Origin: Alicyclobacillus fastidiosus
GTDB lineage: Bacteria; Bacillota; Bacilli; Alicyclobacillales; Alicyclobacillaceae
Assembly (NCBI RefSeq): GCF_026651875.1
Contig: NZ_CP104067.1
Location: 2,604,001-2,668,000, forward strand
Length of the DNA stretch: 64,000 bases
Direction of reading: 5' to 3'
In this document: positions 52,360-60,735 of the stretch, one piece after another
Layout of the letters: each line of letters begins with the position of its first letter
Numbering within the stretch: position 1 is the first letter of the stretch
Made by a program: the position numbers and the translations under genes
The notes under the pieces: model-generated
Told to the model about the DNA's origin: nothing
The model's database searches: none
What the model saw: only the letters and a program-made list of their open reading frames with translations

Positions 52360-53673
52360 GTGAATGTGAGCGACGCATTTGCGTGGATCGGCTCCTTGCG
52401 CAGGTTCGGCATCAAGCCGGGACTGGAGCGGGTCGAACGCGTGCTCGACGCCCTTTCGAACCCGCAAGATGGGCTTCGTTTCTACCATGTTGCGGGGACC
52501 AATGGCAAGGGGTCCGTCTGCGCGATGCTGTGTGCGATGTCGATGTCTGCCGGTTATAAAACGGGGTTGTACACCTCGCCCGGCTTTGAAGGGTTTAACG
52601 GCCGAATTTCGGTCAATCAGCAGGCGATTGATGACCAGTCGTTCACACGCTATGCGACGGTCGTCAAACACGCCATCGAACAGGTCACGGTGGGGGATCC
52701 ACTCACGGAATTTGAGGTTCTCACGGTGATGGCGTTACTGTACTTTCGCGATCAGGCAGTTGACGCGGTGGTGTGGGAAACGGGCCTCGGCGGGCGATAC
52801 GATGCGACGAGTGTCGTGCATCCGGTCGTCACGGCCATTACGAACGTTTCGTATGATCACGTCGAGATTTTAGGACCCACTCTAGCCGATATCGCTTATG
52901 ATAAAGCAGGGATTATCAAACCTGGCGTGCCGATTGTGACAGGTGCACAGGGTGAAGCGTACGGTATCATAGAGAAGGTCGCCGAAACGGTCGGAGCCTC
53001 GGTGGTTCGCATCGACAGGGATGTGGAACTGACTCGGGCGGCTTACGACGACCATTATCAAACGCTGCGTTACACAGGGATCGAACATCAATCGTCGGAG
53101 TTTGCGTTATCTTTGTTTGGCCGCCATCAGCTGGCGAATGCCGCAGTGGCCTTGGCCATGTTTGAACTGGCGCACCCGAATCTCGATGAGACTGCGTGGG
53201 AGCGCGCTGTCGCATCGTTGCGCACCATTCGCTGGCCATTGCGGTTTGAGGTGTTCGATCACCGCGGGACGCCAGTGGTCTTGGACGGAGCGCACAATCC
53301 GGCAGCTGCCCGTGCGCTGGCGCTCGGCTTGAACGAGTTTTCTGCTGCGTTGTCGCAAAAGTCGTTGTGGCATATGGTGATCGGAGTGTTTCGCGACAAG
53401 GATGCTAGGTCGATGTTTGAAGAGGTACTGCCCCTCGCACAGGATGTGGTGGTCTGTCGGCCGAATCACGTCAGAGGGGCAGACCCTGAGGCCATCAAAA
53501 ATCTGATTGGTGAGTTGGGCCCTCATCTGTCGATTCGCGTTATCGAGCAGCCGCTGGCTGCCGTGCAGGCTGCCCTTGAGGCGCCGGGACCTCTCGTCAT
53601 CTGGGGTAACTTGCATATGGTGGAAGACGCGAGGAAAGCTATTGCTAAATTGGAAATGAACTACTGGACATGA
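52360..53673 (+). CDS. folC: Folylpolyglutamate synthase/dihydrofolate synthase
   Basis: A 437-residue Mur-ligase-fold enzyme adding glutamates to folates. IKPGLERVERVLDAL, the P-loop YHVAGTNGKGSVCAM (~42-56), LYTSPGFEGFNGRISVN, ETGLGGRYDATSV and the C-terminal VLDGAHNPAAARALA are present. GTG 52360 is chosen for GAGGTG six bases upstream; GTG 52351 is also in frame. It follows valS as in B. subtilis and overlaps murC. Confidence 0.94.
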   Translation: MNVSDAFAWIGSLRRFGIKPGLERVERVLDALSNPQDGLRFYHVAGTNGKGSVCAMLCAMSMSAGYKTGLYTSPGFEGFNGRISVNQQAIDDQSFTRYATVVKHAIEQVTVGDPLTEFEVLTVMALLYFRDQAVDAVVWETGLGGRYDATSVVHPVVTAITNVSYDHVEILGPTLADIAYDKAGIIKPGVPIVTGAQGEAYGIIEKVAETVGASVVRIDRDVELTRAAYDDHYQTLRYTGIEHQSSEFALSLFGRHQLANAAVALAMFELAHPNLDETAWERAVASLRTIRWPLRFEVFDHRGTPVVLDGAHNPAAARALALGLNEFSAALSQKSLWHMVIGVFRDKDARSMFEEVLPLAQDVVVCRPNHVRGADPEAIKNLIGELGPHLSIRVIEQPLAAVQAALEAPGPLVIWGNLHMVEDARKAIAKLEMNYWT

Positions 53674-55079
53674 GGACGGTGAGGCGCGTGCGCGGTTCGC
53701 AACACGTGCATTTTGTAGGCATTGGTGGTTATGGGATGAGTGCCATCGCTCGTGTCATGCTGGATTTGGGATATCAAGTCTCCGGGTCGGACGTATCGCG
53801 TCAGGAGTTGACGGATCGTCTTGCGGCTCGTGGTGCCAACATTTTTTACGGGCATGACGGAGGGCAAGTCGAAGGTGCGGACATTGTGGTACACAGTACT
53901 GCAGTAAAGAAGGACAATGTGGAGTTGCTCGAGGCGCGGGCCCGGAACATTCCAGTCATTCATCGCAGCGAAATGCTCGCTCGGCTGATGCAAGACCGAA
54001 TCGGCGTTGCAGTCACTGGAGCGCATGGCAAAACCACGACGACCTCCATGATTGCATATATGATGGAGCGCAACAATTTAGACCCGACTTTTGTCATCGG
54101 CGGTGTCGTCTCGAACATTGGCGACAACGCAAAGGCTGGCGGTGGTCAGTTTGTCGTGGCCGAGGCCGATGAATCGGATGGATCATTTTTGCACTACCGC
54201 CCGGCGATCGCCGTGGTGACTAACGTAGAAGCCGACCACTTGGAACACTACGACGGCAAATTCGAGAATTTGAAAAATGCGTATAGGACGTTCATTCAGC
54301 AGATCCCTGAAAGCGGCTTGGCCGTCTTGTCAGCAGATGATGTGCATTTGCAGGAATTGAAGTCCGAATCTCACGCACGTGTAGTCACCTATGGATTTTC
54401 TGACGATGCGTTCATTCAGGCGCGTAACGTGCAGTTGTTGGATCGAACCAGTTCTTCGGAAGTGTACGTAGGCGGCGAGTTCGTCGGACGATTGTTGCTC
54501 TCGCTCCCTGGCGAGCACAACGTGTTAAACGCGCTTGCGGCAGTAGCCGTCGGCCGCGAAGCGGGGCTCTCATTTAATCAAATTGCCATGGCACTAGCGG
54601 AGTTCCACGGGGCGAAACGTCGCTTTCAGGTGATCGCCGAGGCGAACAACCTGCTGGTGATTGACGATTACGCGCACCACCCAACTGAAATCAGCGCGAC
54701 GATCGCCGCGGCAAAGGCGACAGGGCGTCGGATTGTAGCGGTCTTTCAGCCGCAACGATACACGCGGACCTACTTCCTGTTTGATGCGTTTGCCCGTTCG
54801 TTTTCGCAGGCGGACGAAGTGATTATCTCGGAGATTTATTCTCCAGCGGGTGAGCAACAAATCGAGGGCGTGACCGCGGAGCGGCTTGCGGCCGAAATCC
54901 GCAAGCAGAGCAATCCTCGGACGCAATATCTCGGGACGCAAGATGAGATCTTTGCATATCTTCGCTCGTCCATCCGACCTGGAGATCTGGTTCTCACGAT
55001 GGGGGCCGGCGACATTTGGAAGGTCGCCGAGCGGCTCGGAGATGATTTGGAGCGGACTTCGCGAAAGGCTCTGGTTTAA
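53670..55079 (+). CDS. murC: UDP-N-acetylmuramate-L-alanine ligase
   Basis: A 469-residue cytoplasmic ligase adding L-Ala to UDP-MurNAc. FVGIGGYGMSAIARVML (~16-32) binds the UDP moiety. The ATP loop is VTGAHGKTTTTSMIAY (~113-128), VAEADESDGSFL binds metal, and DDYAHHPTEISATIAAA (~332) is the C-domain signature. ATG 53670 overlaps the folC stop (ATGA). In B. subtilis murC is not at this place. Confidence 0.96.
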   Translation: MRTVRRVRGSQHVHFVGIGGYGMSAIARVMLDLGYQVSGSDVSRQELTDRLAARGANIFYGHDGGQVEGADIVVHSTAVKKDNVELLEARARNIPVIHRSEMLARLMQDRIGVAVTGAHGKTTTTSMIAYMMERNNLDPTFVIGGVVSNIGDNAKAGGGQFVVAEADESDGSFLHYRPAIAVVTNVEADHLEHYDGKFENLKNAYRTFIQQIPESGLAVLSADDVHLQELKSESHARVVTYGFSDDAFIQARNVQLLDRTSSSEVYVGGEFVGRLLLSLPGEHNVLNALAAVAVGREAGLSFNQIAMALAEFHGAKRRFQVIAEANNLLVIDDYAHHPTEISATIAAAKATGRRIVAVFQPQRYTRTYFLFDAFARSFSQADEVIISEIYSPAGEQQIEGVTAERLAAEIRKQSNPRTQYLGTQDEIFAYLRSSIRPGDLVLTMGAGDIWKVAERLGDDLERTSRKALV

Positions 55080-55110
55080 ATCGGACTACGAGCGCTTGAG
55101 TAAGTAAAAA

Positions 55111-55271
55111 GGGGCTGTCCCAAAAGGGTCGTGCCAAATCATCCAGTCCCAAAATTTTATGCAAAAGCCTCCAAAACCACTATAAAAGTGGAGATGGAGG
55201 CTTTTTGTTTTGGTAAATTCTCAGCCGAAGTGGGGCTCCAAAAATCGAAAATTGACTTTTGGGACACCCCC
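55111..55271. repeat. MITE-like element, copy 1
   Basis: A 161-bp element with terminal inverted repeats: GGGGCTGTCCCAAAAG at the left and CTTTTGGGACACCCCC at the right, 15 of 16 positions complementary. It contains a nested hairpin of the terminator type (AAAAGCCTCC...GGAGGCTTTTT, 55162-55206, with inner CCACT/AGTGG). Copy 2 at 56893-57053 is the same length and orientation and differs at only a few positions. The ends resemble those of common Bacillota insertion sequences; the family is not certain. No transposase. Confidence 0.85.
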
Positions 55272-55448
55272 TTTGCATGGTGGAAGCGATTCGTACTCAT
55301 TCATAACCACAACCTTCAACTCATTTACTTAAGAAGTGCGATCATTGTTCTTCGTTGTACAGACCTAGAACAACACCAACTGATTTTGGTATCACGAAGG
55401 CATGTCCTACTTAGCATACTGAACTACGCGACAGGGGCGGAGCAAAAA
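55272..55448 (+). other. Upstream region of the decarboxylase gene
   Basis: 177 bases between the MITE and the decarboxylase start, more A/T-rich than neighbouring genes. No separate gene or hairpin is evident; it must hold any promoter not supplied by the element. Confidence 0.4.
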
Positions 55449-56852
55449 ATGTCACATTGGAACCCACGCCGTACGCAAATGAAGTTGCCTCCAGAACTGA
55501 CTATAAATCCACTGTTCACTCGCGAGGGAGAACAGAACGTTCCGCGGTTTCACATCCGTGATCAAGGAATGCTTCCTGAGACAGCATATCAAATTATCCA
55601 TGATGAACTCGCACTAGATGGCAATGCCCGCTTAAATCTTGCAACATTTGTTGGTACATGGATGGAACCCGCTGCCGATCTCCTTTACGCCGAAACATTC
55701 GACAAGAACATCATTGATAAAGATGAGTACCCTCAGACGGCAGCCATTGAGGAGCGATGTATCCGCATTTTAGCGAATCTCTGGCATTCACCTCACCCAA
55801 TGAGTACGGTGGGGGTTTCGACGACGGGATCGTCAGAAGGATGTATGTTGGGGGGGATCGCATTAAAGCGACGCTGGCAACATGCTCGAAAGAAACAAGG
55901 AAAGCCGATTGATCGGCCAAATATTGTGTTTAGTTCTGCTGTTCACGTCGTTTGGGAAAAGTTCGCGAACTATTGGGATGTTGAGCCGCGTTATGTGAAT
56001 ATCACCAAGGAGCGTCCTTATTTGGACCCCAAGGGCGTTCGTGATGCCGTGGACGAAAATACGATTGGTGTCATTGCGATTCTCGGGGTGACTTACACTG
56101 GGATTTACGAACCGGTTGCCGAGATTGCCAAAGCGCTAGATGATTTACAGGCTAGGACGGGTCTCGATATTCCAATGCATGTAGATGCTGCTTCCGGAGG
56201 GTTTATCGCTCCTTTTCTCCAACCAGACTTGGTCTGGGACTTTCGATTACCTCGAGTAAAGTCCATCAATGTTTCCGGGCACAAATATGGTTTGGTCTAC
56301 CCTGGAATAGGATGGGTAATTTGGCGAAAAGCTAAAGATTTTCCTGACGATCTCGTCTTTCGTGTCTCCTATTTAGGCGGTAATATGCCGACCTTCGGCT
56401 TAAACTTCTCTCGCCCCGGCGCACAAGTGCTCCTGCAATACTACAATTTTCTTCGTTTAGGCAGAGAGGGCTACTACCAAGTGCAAAGGACATGCCAGTC
56501 GGTGGCAAAATTACTGAGTCGAGAGATTTCCAAAATGGGACCGTTTAAGATACTTACATCCGGAACCGATACTCCTGTAATCACGTGGCAGATGAAAACT
56601 GACTACACATCAAAATGGAATCTTTATGACCTATCCCGACAACTACGGACGTATGGATGGCAAGTTCCTGCTTATTCCATGCCCCCAGATTTAGAGGATA
56701 TCACGGTGATGCGCGTTGTAGTTCGAAACGGATTTTCCATCGATCTCGCTCATTTATTCCTCCTGAATCTCGAACAGGCCGTTACATTTCTCGATTCCTC
56801 GCCTACAACTACGCCACATGGAAGCAAAACAGACAATGGATTTCATCATTAA
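55449..56852 (+). CDS. gadB: Glutamate decarboxylase-like PLP enzyme
   Basis: A 467-residue group II PLP decarboxylase. IIHDELALDGNARLNLATFVGTWMEP (~50-75), DKDEYPQTAAIEERC, GSSEGCMLGGIALKRRW, HVDAASGGFIAPFL and the PLP lysine in NVSGHKYGLVYPGIGW (~275-290) match glutamate decarboxylase. The reaction makes GABA and CO2 and consumes a proton, the basis of acid resistance. ATG 55449 follows GGGGCGGAG; the frame is open back through the MITE without a better start. Base composition is visibly lower in G+C (23 of 60 at 56281-56340). No GABA antiporter gene is adjacent. Confidence 0.9.
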   Translation: MSHWNPRRTQMKLPPELTINPLFTREGEQNVPRFHIRDQGMLPETAYQIIHDELALDGNARLNLATFVGTWMEPAADLLYAETFDKNIIDKDEYPQTAAIEERCIRILANLWHSPHPMSTVGVSTTGSSEGCMLGGIALKRRWQHARKKQGKPIDRPNIVFSSAVHVVWEKFANYWDVEPRYVNITKERPYLDPKGVRDAVDENTIGVIAILGVTYTGIYEPVAEIAKALDDLQARTGLDIPMHVDAASGGFIAPFLQPDLVWDFRLPRVKSINVSGHKYGLVYPGIGWVIWRKAKDFPDDLVFRVSYLGGNMPTFGLNFSRPGAQVLLQYYNFLRLGREGYYQVQRTCQSVAKLLSREISKMGPFKILTSGTDTPVITWQMKTDYTSKWNLYDLSRQLRTYGWQVPAYSMPPDLEDITVMRVVVRNGFSIDLAHLFLLNLEQAVTFLDSSPTTTPHGSKTDNGFHH

Positions 56853-56892
56853 ATACAATAAATTCGTATGTAACCTTCATGAAAAGGCAGAA

Positions 56893-57053
56893 GGGGCTGT
56901 CCCAAAAGGGTCGTGCCAAATCATCCAGTCCCAAAATTTTATGCAAAAGCCTCCAAAACCACTGTAAAAGTGGAGATGGAGGCTTTTTGTTTTGGTAAAT
57001 TCTCAGCCGAAGTGAGGCTCCAAAAATCGAAAATTGACTTTTGGGATACCCCC
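56893..57053. repeat. MITE-like element, copy 2
   Basis: Same 161-bp length and orientation as copy 1. Visible differences are G for A at the inner hairpin (ACTGTAAAAG), AGTGAGGC for AGTGGGGC, and GGGATACCCCC at the right end. It also carries the internal terminator-type hairpin. It stands 40 bases after the decarboxylase stop and may terminate its transcript. Confidence 0.85.
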
Positions 57054-57088
57054 TTTGATGTGAAGCCGCGGCGATGCGATAGACTTAA

Positions 57089-57280
57089 TTATCGATATCT
57101 CCGATTGCGCCGCGGCCTACGATTCAAGGACTCGGCTGCGCGAGCATAGAGGTAATACGCCGCGGCAATGACGAGTGCGAGAAACGCTATTTTCAGCACG
57201 AACGCGACAAATGCAGAGATCACGAACAGGAGCACGATAAACCCGAGTGCGCTTACCAGGAATGAAGGTCGGCGATACAT
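57089..57280 (-). CDS. Small basic-tailed membrane protein
   Basis: A 63-residue protein with a hydrophobic core (SALGFIVLLFVISAFVAFVLKIAFLALVIAAAYYL) and a very basic C-terminus ending RRPRRNRRYR. AAGGGGG lies eight bases before the ATG on the minus strand. Family not recognised. It is divergent from comC and resembles in layout the small membrane protein at 48477-48638. Confidence 0.6.
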   Translation of the reverse strand: MYRRPSFLVSALGFIVLLFVISAFVAFVLKIAFLALVIAAAYYLYARAAESLNRRPRRNRRYR

Positions 57281-57420
57281 ATCTACAACCCCCTTACATG
57301 TGCTTGAGCAGGTCTACTCTATTTCTACAATTATATCACATCGTGTAACATCCCCCGTTTTGCGCAGGATTATCGGCTATGGTGTCGAATTTCGCTGTAC
57401 CAGATGGGGGGAGAGCTCAA

Positions 57421-58188
57421 TTGGCGTTGCAAGGCTTGATGTCTCTATATCTATTTTTCGTGGGCGCGGTGTTTGGTTCGTTTGCGACGCTAGTAGGCGA
57501 CCGGATTCCGAGTGGGCAATCGATCGTGCGGCCGGGATCGAGCTGTAATCACTGCGGTTTACCACTGCGCGCTTGGCACTTGATCCCCGTCGTTTCGTGG
57601 GTGGTCTTGCGAGGGCGTTGCACGTCGTGCCGGGCGCCCATTCCCATGCGATACCCCGCACAGGAAGCGCTGTTGGGCGGGGCGGTCGTCCTTTCTGTTT
57701 GGCATCGTCAAAGCGTCCTTCTGACGCTGACGTGGTGTGGTTTGTGGTTTGTGCTGACAGTCGCCATCAGTTCCGACTTTACGAAACTGATTGTGCCGAA
57801 CTGGTTGACATACCCGAGTGCGGTAGTCCTGTACATCTCCTCAGCCCTTTCCTGTGGTAGCTTTCTTCACCCGGTGTTCGGAATGCTTGGTGGATTTGCG
57901 ATGATTTTCGTCGTCCACCTGATCTCGGGCGGGAAGATGGGGTTAGGCGACGCGAAACTCTATCTCAGCATTGGTGCAGTGCTCGGAGTCGCGTTGACGG
58001 TCGAATCGTTCATACTCGCGTGCCTGTTTGGTGCGGTCATGGGTGGGATACTCCGCTTGACAGGCCACATCGGGCGCAAGCAATATGTCCCGTTTGTCCC
58101 ATTTATTGCACTGGGCGTGGCAGGTGCACAGTTTGTCTTTGGCGCCTTCCCGCAGTGGTATCTGCATCATATTCTCGGCGTTCTCTAG
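57421..58188 (+). CDS. comC: Type IV prepilin peptidase (ComC/PilD)
   Basis: A 255-residue integral membrane aspartyl peptidase. The cytoplasmic loop has two zinc CxxC pairs, CNHCGLPL (~41) and CTSCRAP (~65), typical of enzymes that also N-methylate the new N-terminus. The two catalytic Asp are in SSDFTKLIVPN and GKMGLGDAKLY. It processes ComG/Pil pseudopilins for DNA uptake. TTG 57421 lies seven bases after GGGAG. Position between folC/murC and spoIIB matches B. subtilis comC. Confidence 0.93.
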   Translation: MALQGLMSLYLFFVGAVFGSFATLVGDRIPSGQSIVRPGSSCNHCGLPLRAWHLIPVVSWVVLRGRCTSCRAPIPMRYPAQEALLGGAVVLSVWHRQSVLLTLTWCGLWFVLTVAISSDFTKLIVPNWLTYPSAVVLYISSALSCGSFLHPVFGMLGGFAMIFVVHLISGGKMGLGDAKLYLSIGAVLGVALTVESFILACLFGAVMGGILRLTGHIGRKQYVPFVPFIALGVAGAQFVFGAFPQWYLHHILGVL

Positions 58189-58357
58189 CCCCTATAAATC
58201 CACTCGCCGCGCGCTATTCCTCTGGAAATTGGCACTTCTTGTCGGAAAGTCGATAGTTTTCCACGGGTACCAGCCGACATGTTTCAACACCTATTGTCAT
58301 ACCATCTGATATACACTATCCCCGATCCACAAGAAAAGCTGGCTGACAAAAGTTGTC

Positions 58358-58386
58358 TTGCATTTGCATAAGGGGACCGATATACT
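58358..58386 (+). promoter_or_regulatory. Sigma-A promoter of the G5/3D protein
   Basis: TTGCAT, 17 bases, TATACT; about 67 bases before the start codon. The remainder of 58189-58452 shows no gene. Confidence 0.6.
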
Positions 58387-58452
58387 ATCCCCAGCCCCGG
58401 AGTCCCCTATCAGCCTTCTTTCTCTCGTGAGTAGTTAGGAAGAGGTGATGGA

Positions 58453-59439
58453 GTGCGTCTACCAAAGTCGAAAGCCGTGTACGCCACAGCTGCAGCAGCA
58501 CTTACGCTGCTGGGCGGCGCCGCTACCACGTATGGTGCTGCGTTCAAGACGGTGACGGTCCAAGACAGCGGGCAACGCAAGACGTTACGTGGATTTTGCA
58601 CAGGCACGGTAGGACAGTTTCTCGAAAAGTACGGTATCCACGTAAATGAGAGAGAGCGCGTCAGCCCGGCGCTTGATAGCCCTGTGCGGGACGACATGAC
58701 GGTCGAGATCGAAGATCCGAAGTCAATCACGATCAACGACCAGGGTCACCTGGTCAACATTTCGACCTTTGATACGTCAGTGGGGCAACTCTTGAAGGAT
58801 GAGGGGATTACCCTCACCGACTCGGATCACGTGAGTGTCCCGGTCAGTTCAGAACTGTCGAATGGAGAATTTTTCTCTATTCACAGCACATTGCAAAAAG
58901 TGTCGACCGAGACGCAGGAAATACCATATCAGACCATACGTCGCCGAACGTCAGAATTGACTTCTGGAAACGAGCAAGTGGTGACGCACGGTGTGACAGG
59001 GTTACTAAAGGTCAAGACAACAAGCGTCTATCGAGACGGGCATAAGGTCTCGCAAAGTATCACAAAGCAAGTCGTTCGCAACCCGGTCGATAGTGTAGTG
59101 GAGGTTGGAACCGCTCCGGAGGTTCATCACTACACGCTGGCGAGCCGAAGTGATTCCCCTGCCAGCAGCTTGTTCAAATCGTCGATGACGGTGCTCGCCA
59201 CCGCGTATTGTGCCGGAGGCACCACAGCTTCCGGAATACCAGCGCAACCAGGGGTCATCGCGGTAGACCCGAGCGTGATTCCACTGGGTACCAAAGTATA
59301 TGTCCCAGGCGTTGGTGAACTGGTCGCTGCCGATACGGGTGGGGCGATTGTCGGTAACCATATCGACATCTGCATGTCATCTGAGGCTGCAGCGGAAAGT
59401 TGGGGAGAACGAACTATCACAATCTACATCCTGAGTTAA
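58453..59439 (+). CDS. Cell-wall protein with DUF348, G5 and 3D domains (YabE-like)
   Basis: A 328-residue exported protein with a signal/anchor segment (~9-29, AVYATAAAALTLLGGAATTYG). Two DUF348 ubiquitin-like repeats follow (~31-140), then a G5 domain (~145-215) and a C-terminal 3D domain (~240-328) with the three Asp: AVDPSVIPLG, AADTGG, HIDIC. This is the layout of YabE/YocH/Rpf-type wall hydrolases that cleave peptidoglycan. GTG start with GAGGTGAT upstream. It sits in the comC-pilT-spoIIB interval, an insertion relative to B. subtilis. Confidence 0.9.
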   Translation: MRLPKSKAVYATAAAALTLLGGAATTYGAAFKTVTVQDSGQRKTLRGFCTGTVGQFLEKYGIHVNERERVSPALDSPVRDDMTVEIEDPKSITINDQGHLVNISTFDTSVGQLLKDEGITLTDSDHVSVPVSSELSNGEFFSIHSTLQKVSTETQEIPYQTIRRRTSELTSGNEQVVTHGVTGLLKVKTTSVYRDGHKVSQSITKQVVRNPVDSVVEVGTAPEVHHYTLASRSDSPASSLFKSSMTVLATAYCAGGTTASGIPAQPGVIAVDPSVIPLGTKVYVPGVGELVAADTGGAIVGNHIDICMSSEAAAESWGERTITIYILS

Positions 59440-59477
59440 TCTGGATGTCTCAGAAGGGTGATAGGGTAGAGGGCAGG

Positions 59478-59508
59478 TACGCGGAACTTCGGTTTCGCGT
59501 ATTTTTTT
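59478..59508 (+). terminator. Terminator after the G5/3D gene
   Basis: TACGCGGAAC, loop TTC, GGTTTCGCGTA (one bulge/wobble), then a run of T. Confidence 0.85.
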
Positions 59509-59658
59509 CTGTTTGCACTCCCCTGATGTCTTCCTTGGCTCTCTTTGGTCCATGAACCACCGGCCATCCCGATGAAGCCCCTTGTTGGGCGCAGGACATC
59601 CACCGCGCGAACGCGAATGTTTGTTGCACAGAGAAGTGTGTTACCAAGGGGTGTCTGT

Positions 59659-60684
59659 ATGCGCGTGGATGAATTGTTGACGAGGGCCGCGGATCTCAAG
59701 GCGAGCGATATCCATCTCGGTGTGGGGCACGCACCAACTTTTCGAGTCGACGGTGAACTCGTTTCTGAAGGCGTATCCGTCTTAAATGACGACATCGAGT
59801 CTTGGACTCGCGAACTGTTATCAGCACAGGAGCTCGAACAGTTGCACGAGCGAGGTGAGGTGGATTTGCCGTACAGCGACAGTTCCGGGACGAGATACCG
59901 CGTAAACGCCTTTTTGCAACAAGGGTATAAAACGTTAGCTGTCCGAGTTATTCCAAATCGCATTCCAACGCTGTCCGATCTCGGCCTCCCGACTGCGCTG
60001 ACGAAGCTCGTAAGCCAACCGCATGGCTTGATTTTAGTCACGGGACCGACTGGTAGCGGGAAGACGACCACGCTTGCTTCGCTCATCCAACATATCAACC
60101 TCACGAGTGCGAAGCACATCATCACGCTTGAGGATCCGATTGAATACATACATCCGCACGCGGCGTCGGTCATTCACCAACGTCAAATTGGCCGGGATAC
60201 ATTGGGATTTGCGCCGGCATTGCGAGCGGCGCTGCGGCAGGACCCGGATGTCATCCTCGTTGGTGAATTGCGCGACCTAGAGACTGTGCAAACGGCGATT
60301 ACCGCCTCCGAAACCGGTCACCTGGTGTTATCCACGTTACATACTGGTGGCGCGGTGCAGACGGTTGATAGACTCATAGACATGTTTCCGGGCCATCAGC
60401 AAGGCCAAATCCGCTCGCAATTGTCGTCAGTACTGCTAGGCGTCGTATCGCAGAGGTTGCTTCCACGCACCTCCGGCGGTCGGGTGGCTTTGGCGGAGTT
60501 GCTCGTCAACACGGCCGCAGTGTCCAATTTAATCCGGACACAGAGGACGCATCAGTTGAAATCTGTGATGCAAACGTCGCGGCAATTAGGAATGCAGACG
60601 TTTGAGATGGCTGCGCGGGAGCGGCTTCAATCCGGTCATATTTCTAGTGCGGTCGCGGGAACGTGGTTGGAGGCGACGTCATAG
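59659..60684 (+). CDS. pilT: Type IV pilus retraction ATPase, PilT family
   Basis: A 341-residue secretion/pilus ATPase. The N-terminal PAS-like half has LKASDIHLGVGHAPTFRVDGEL. The P-loop is [17 protein letters not shown] (~128-144). Asp box VITLEDPIEY and Walker B DPDVILVGELRDLETVQTAI follow, then the His box HLVLSTLHTGGAVQTVDRLIDMF. PilT depolymerises type IV pili for twitching or DNA uptake. ATG 59659 with AAGGGG seven bases upstream. The prepilin peptidase gene lies nearby but no pilin gene is in the window. Confidence 0.93.
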   Translation: MRVDELLTRAADLKASDIHLGVGHAPTFRVDGELVSEGVSVLNDDIESWTRELLSAQELEQLHERGEVDLPYSDSSGTRYRVNAFLQQGYKTLAVRVIPNRIPTLSDLGLPTALTKLVSQPHGLILVTGPTGSGKTTTLASLIQHINLTSAKHIITLEDPIEYIHPHAASVIHQRQIGRDTLGFAPALRAALRQDPDVILVGELRDLETVQTAITASETGHLVLSTLHTGGAVQTVDRLIDMFPGHQQGQIRSQLSSVLLGVVSQRLLPRTSGGRVALAELLVNTAAVSNLIRTQRTHQLKSVMQTSRQLGMQTFEMAARERLQSGHISSAVAGTWLEATS

Positions 60685-60735
60685 ATTCTAGGTTTCACTC
60701 ATAGACTTATGATAACTGAGATTCGGGAGGCAGTT

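Noticed and set aside
55131-55448. In-frame extension of the decarboxylase through MITE copy 1
   Set aside because: A GTG in the element opens the frame, but it has no properly spaced ribosome site, and copy 2 gives the same peptide without a downstream gene. The family start fits ATG 55449.
58189-58452. A c-di-AMP (ydaO-type) riboswitch ahead of the G5/3D gene
   Set aside because: Such riboswitches often precede wall hydrolases of this type, but the conserved ydaO blocks are not visible and the mapped promoter leaves a leader of only about 60 bases.
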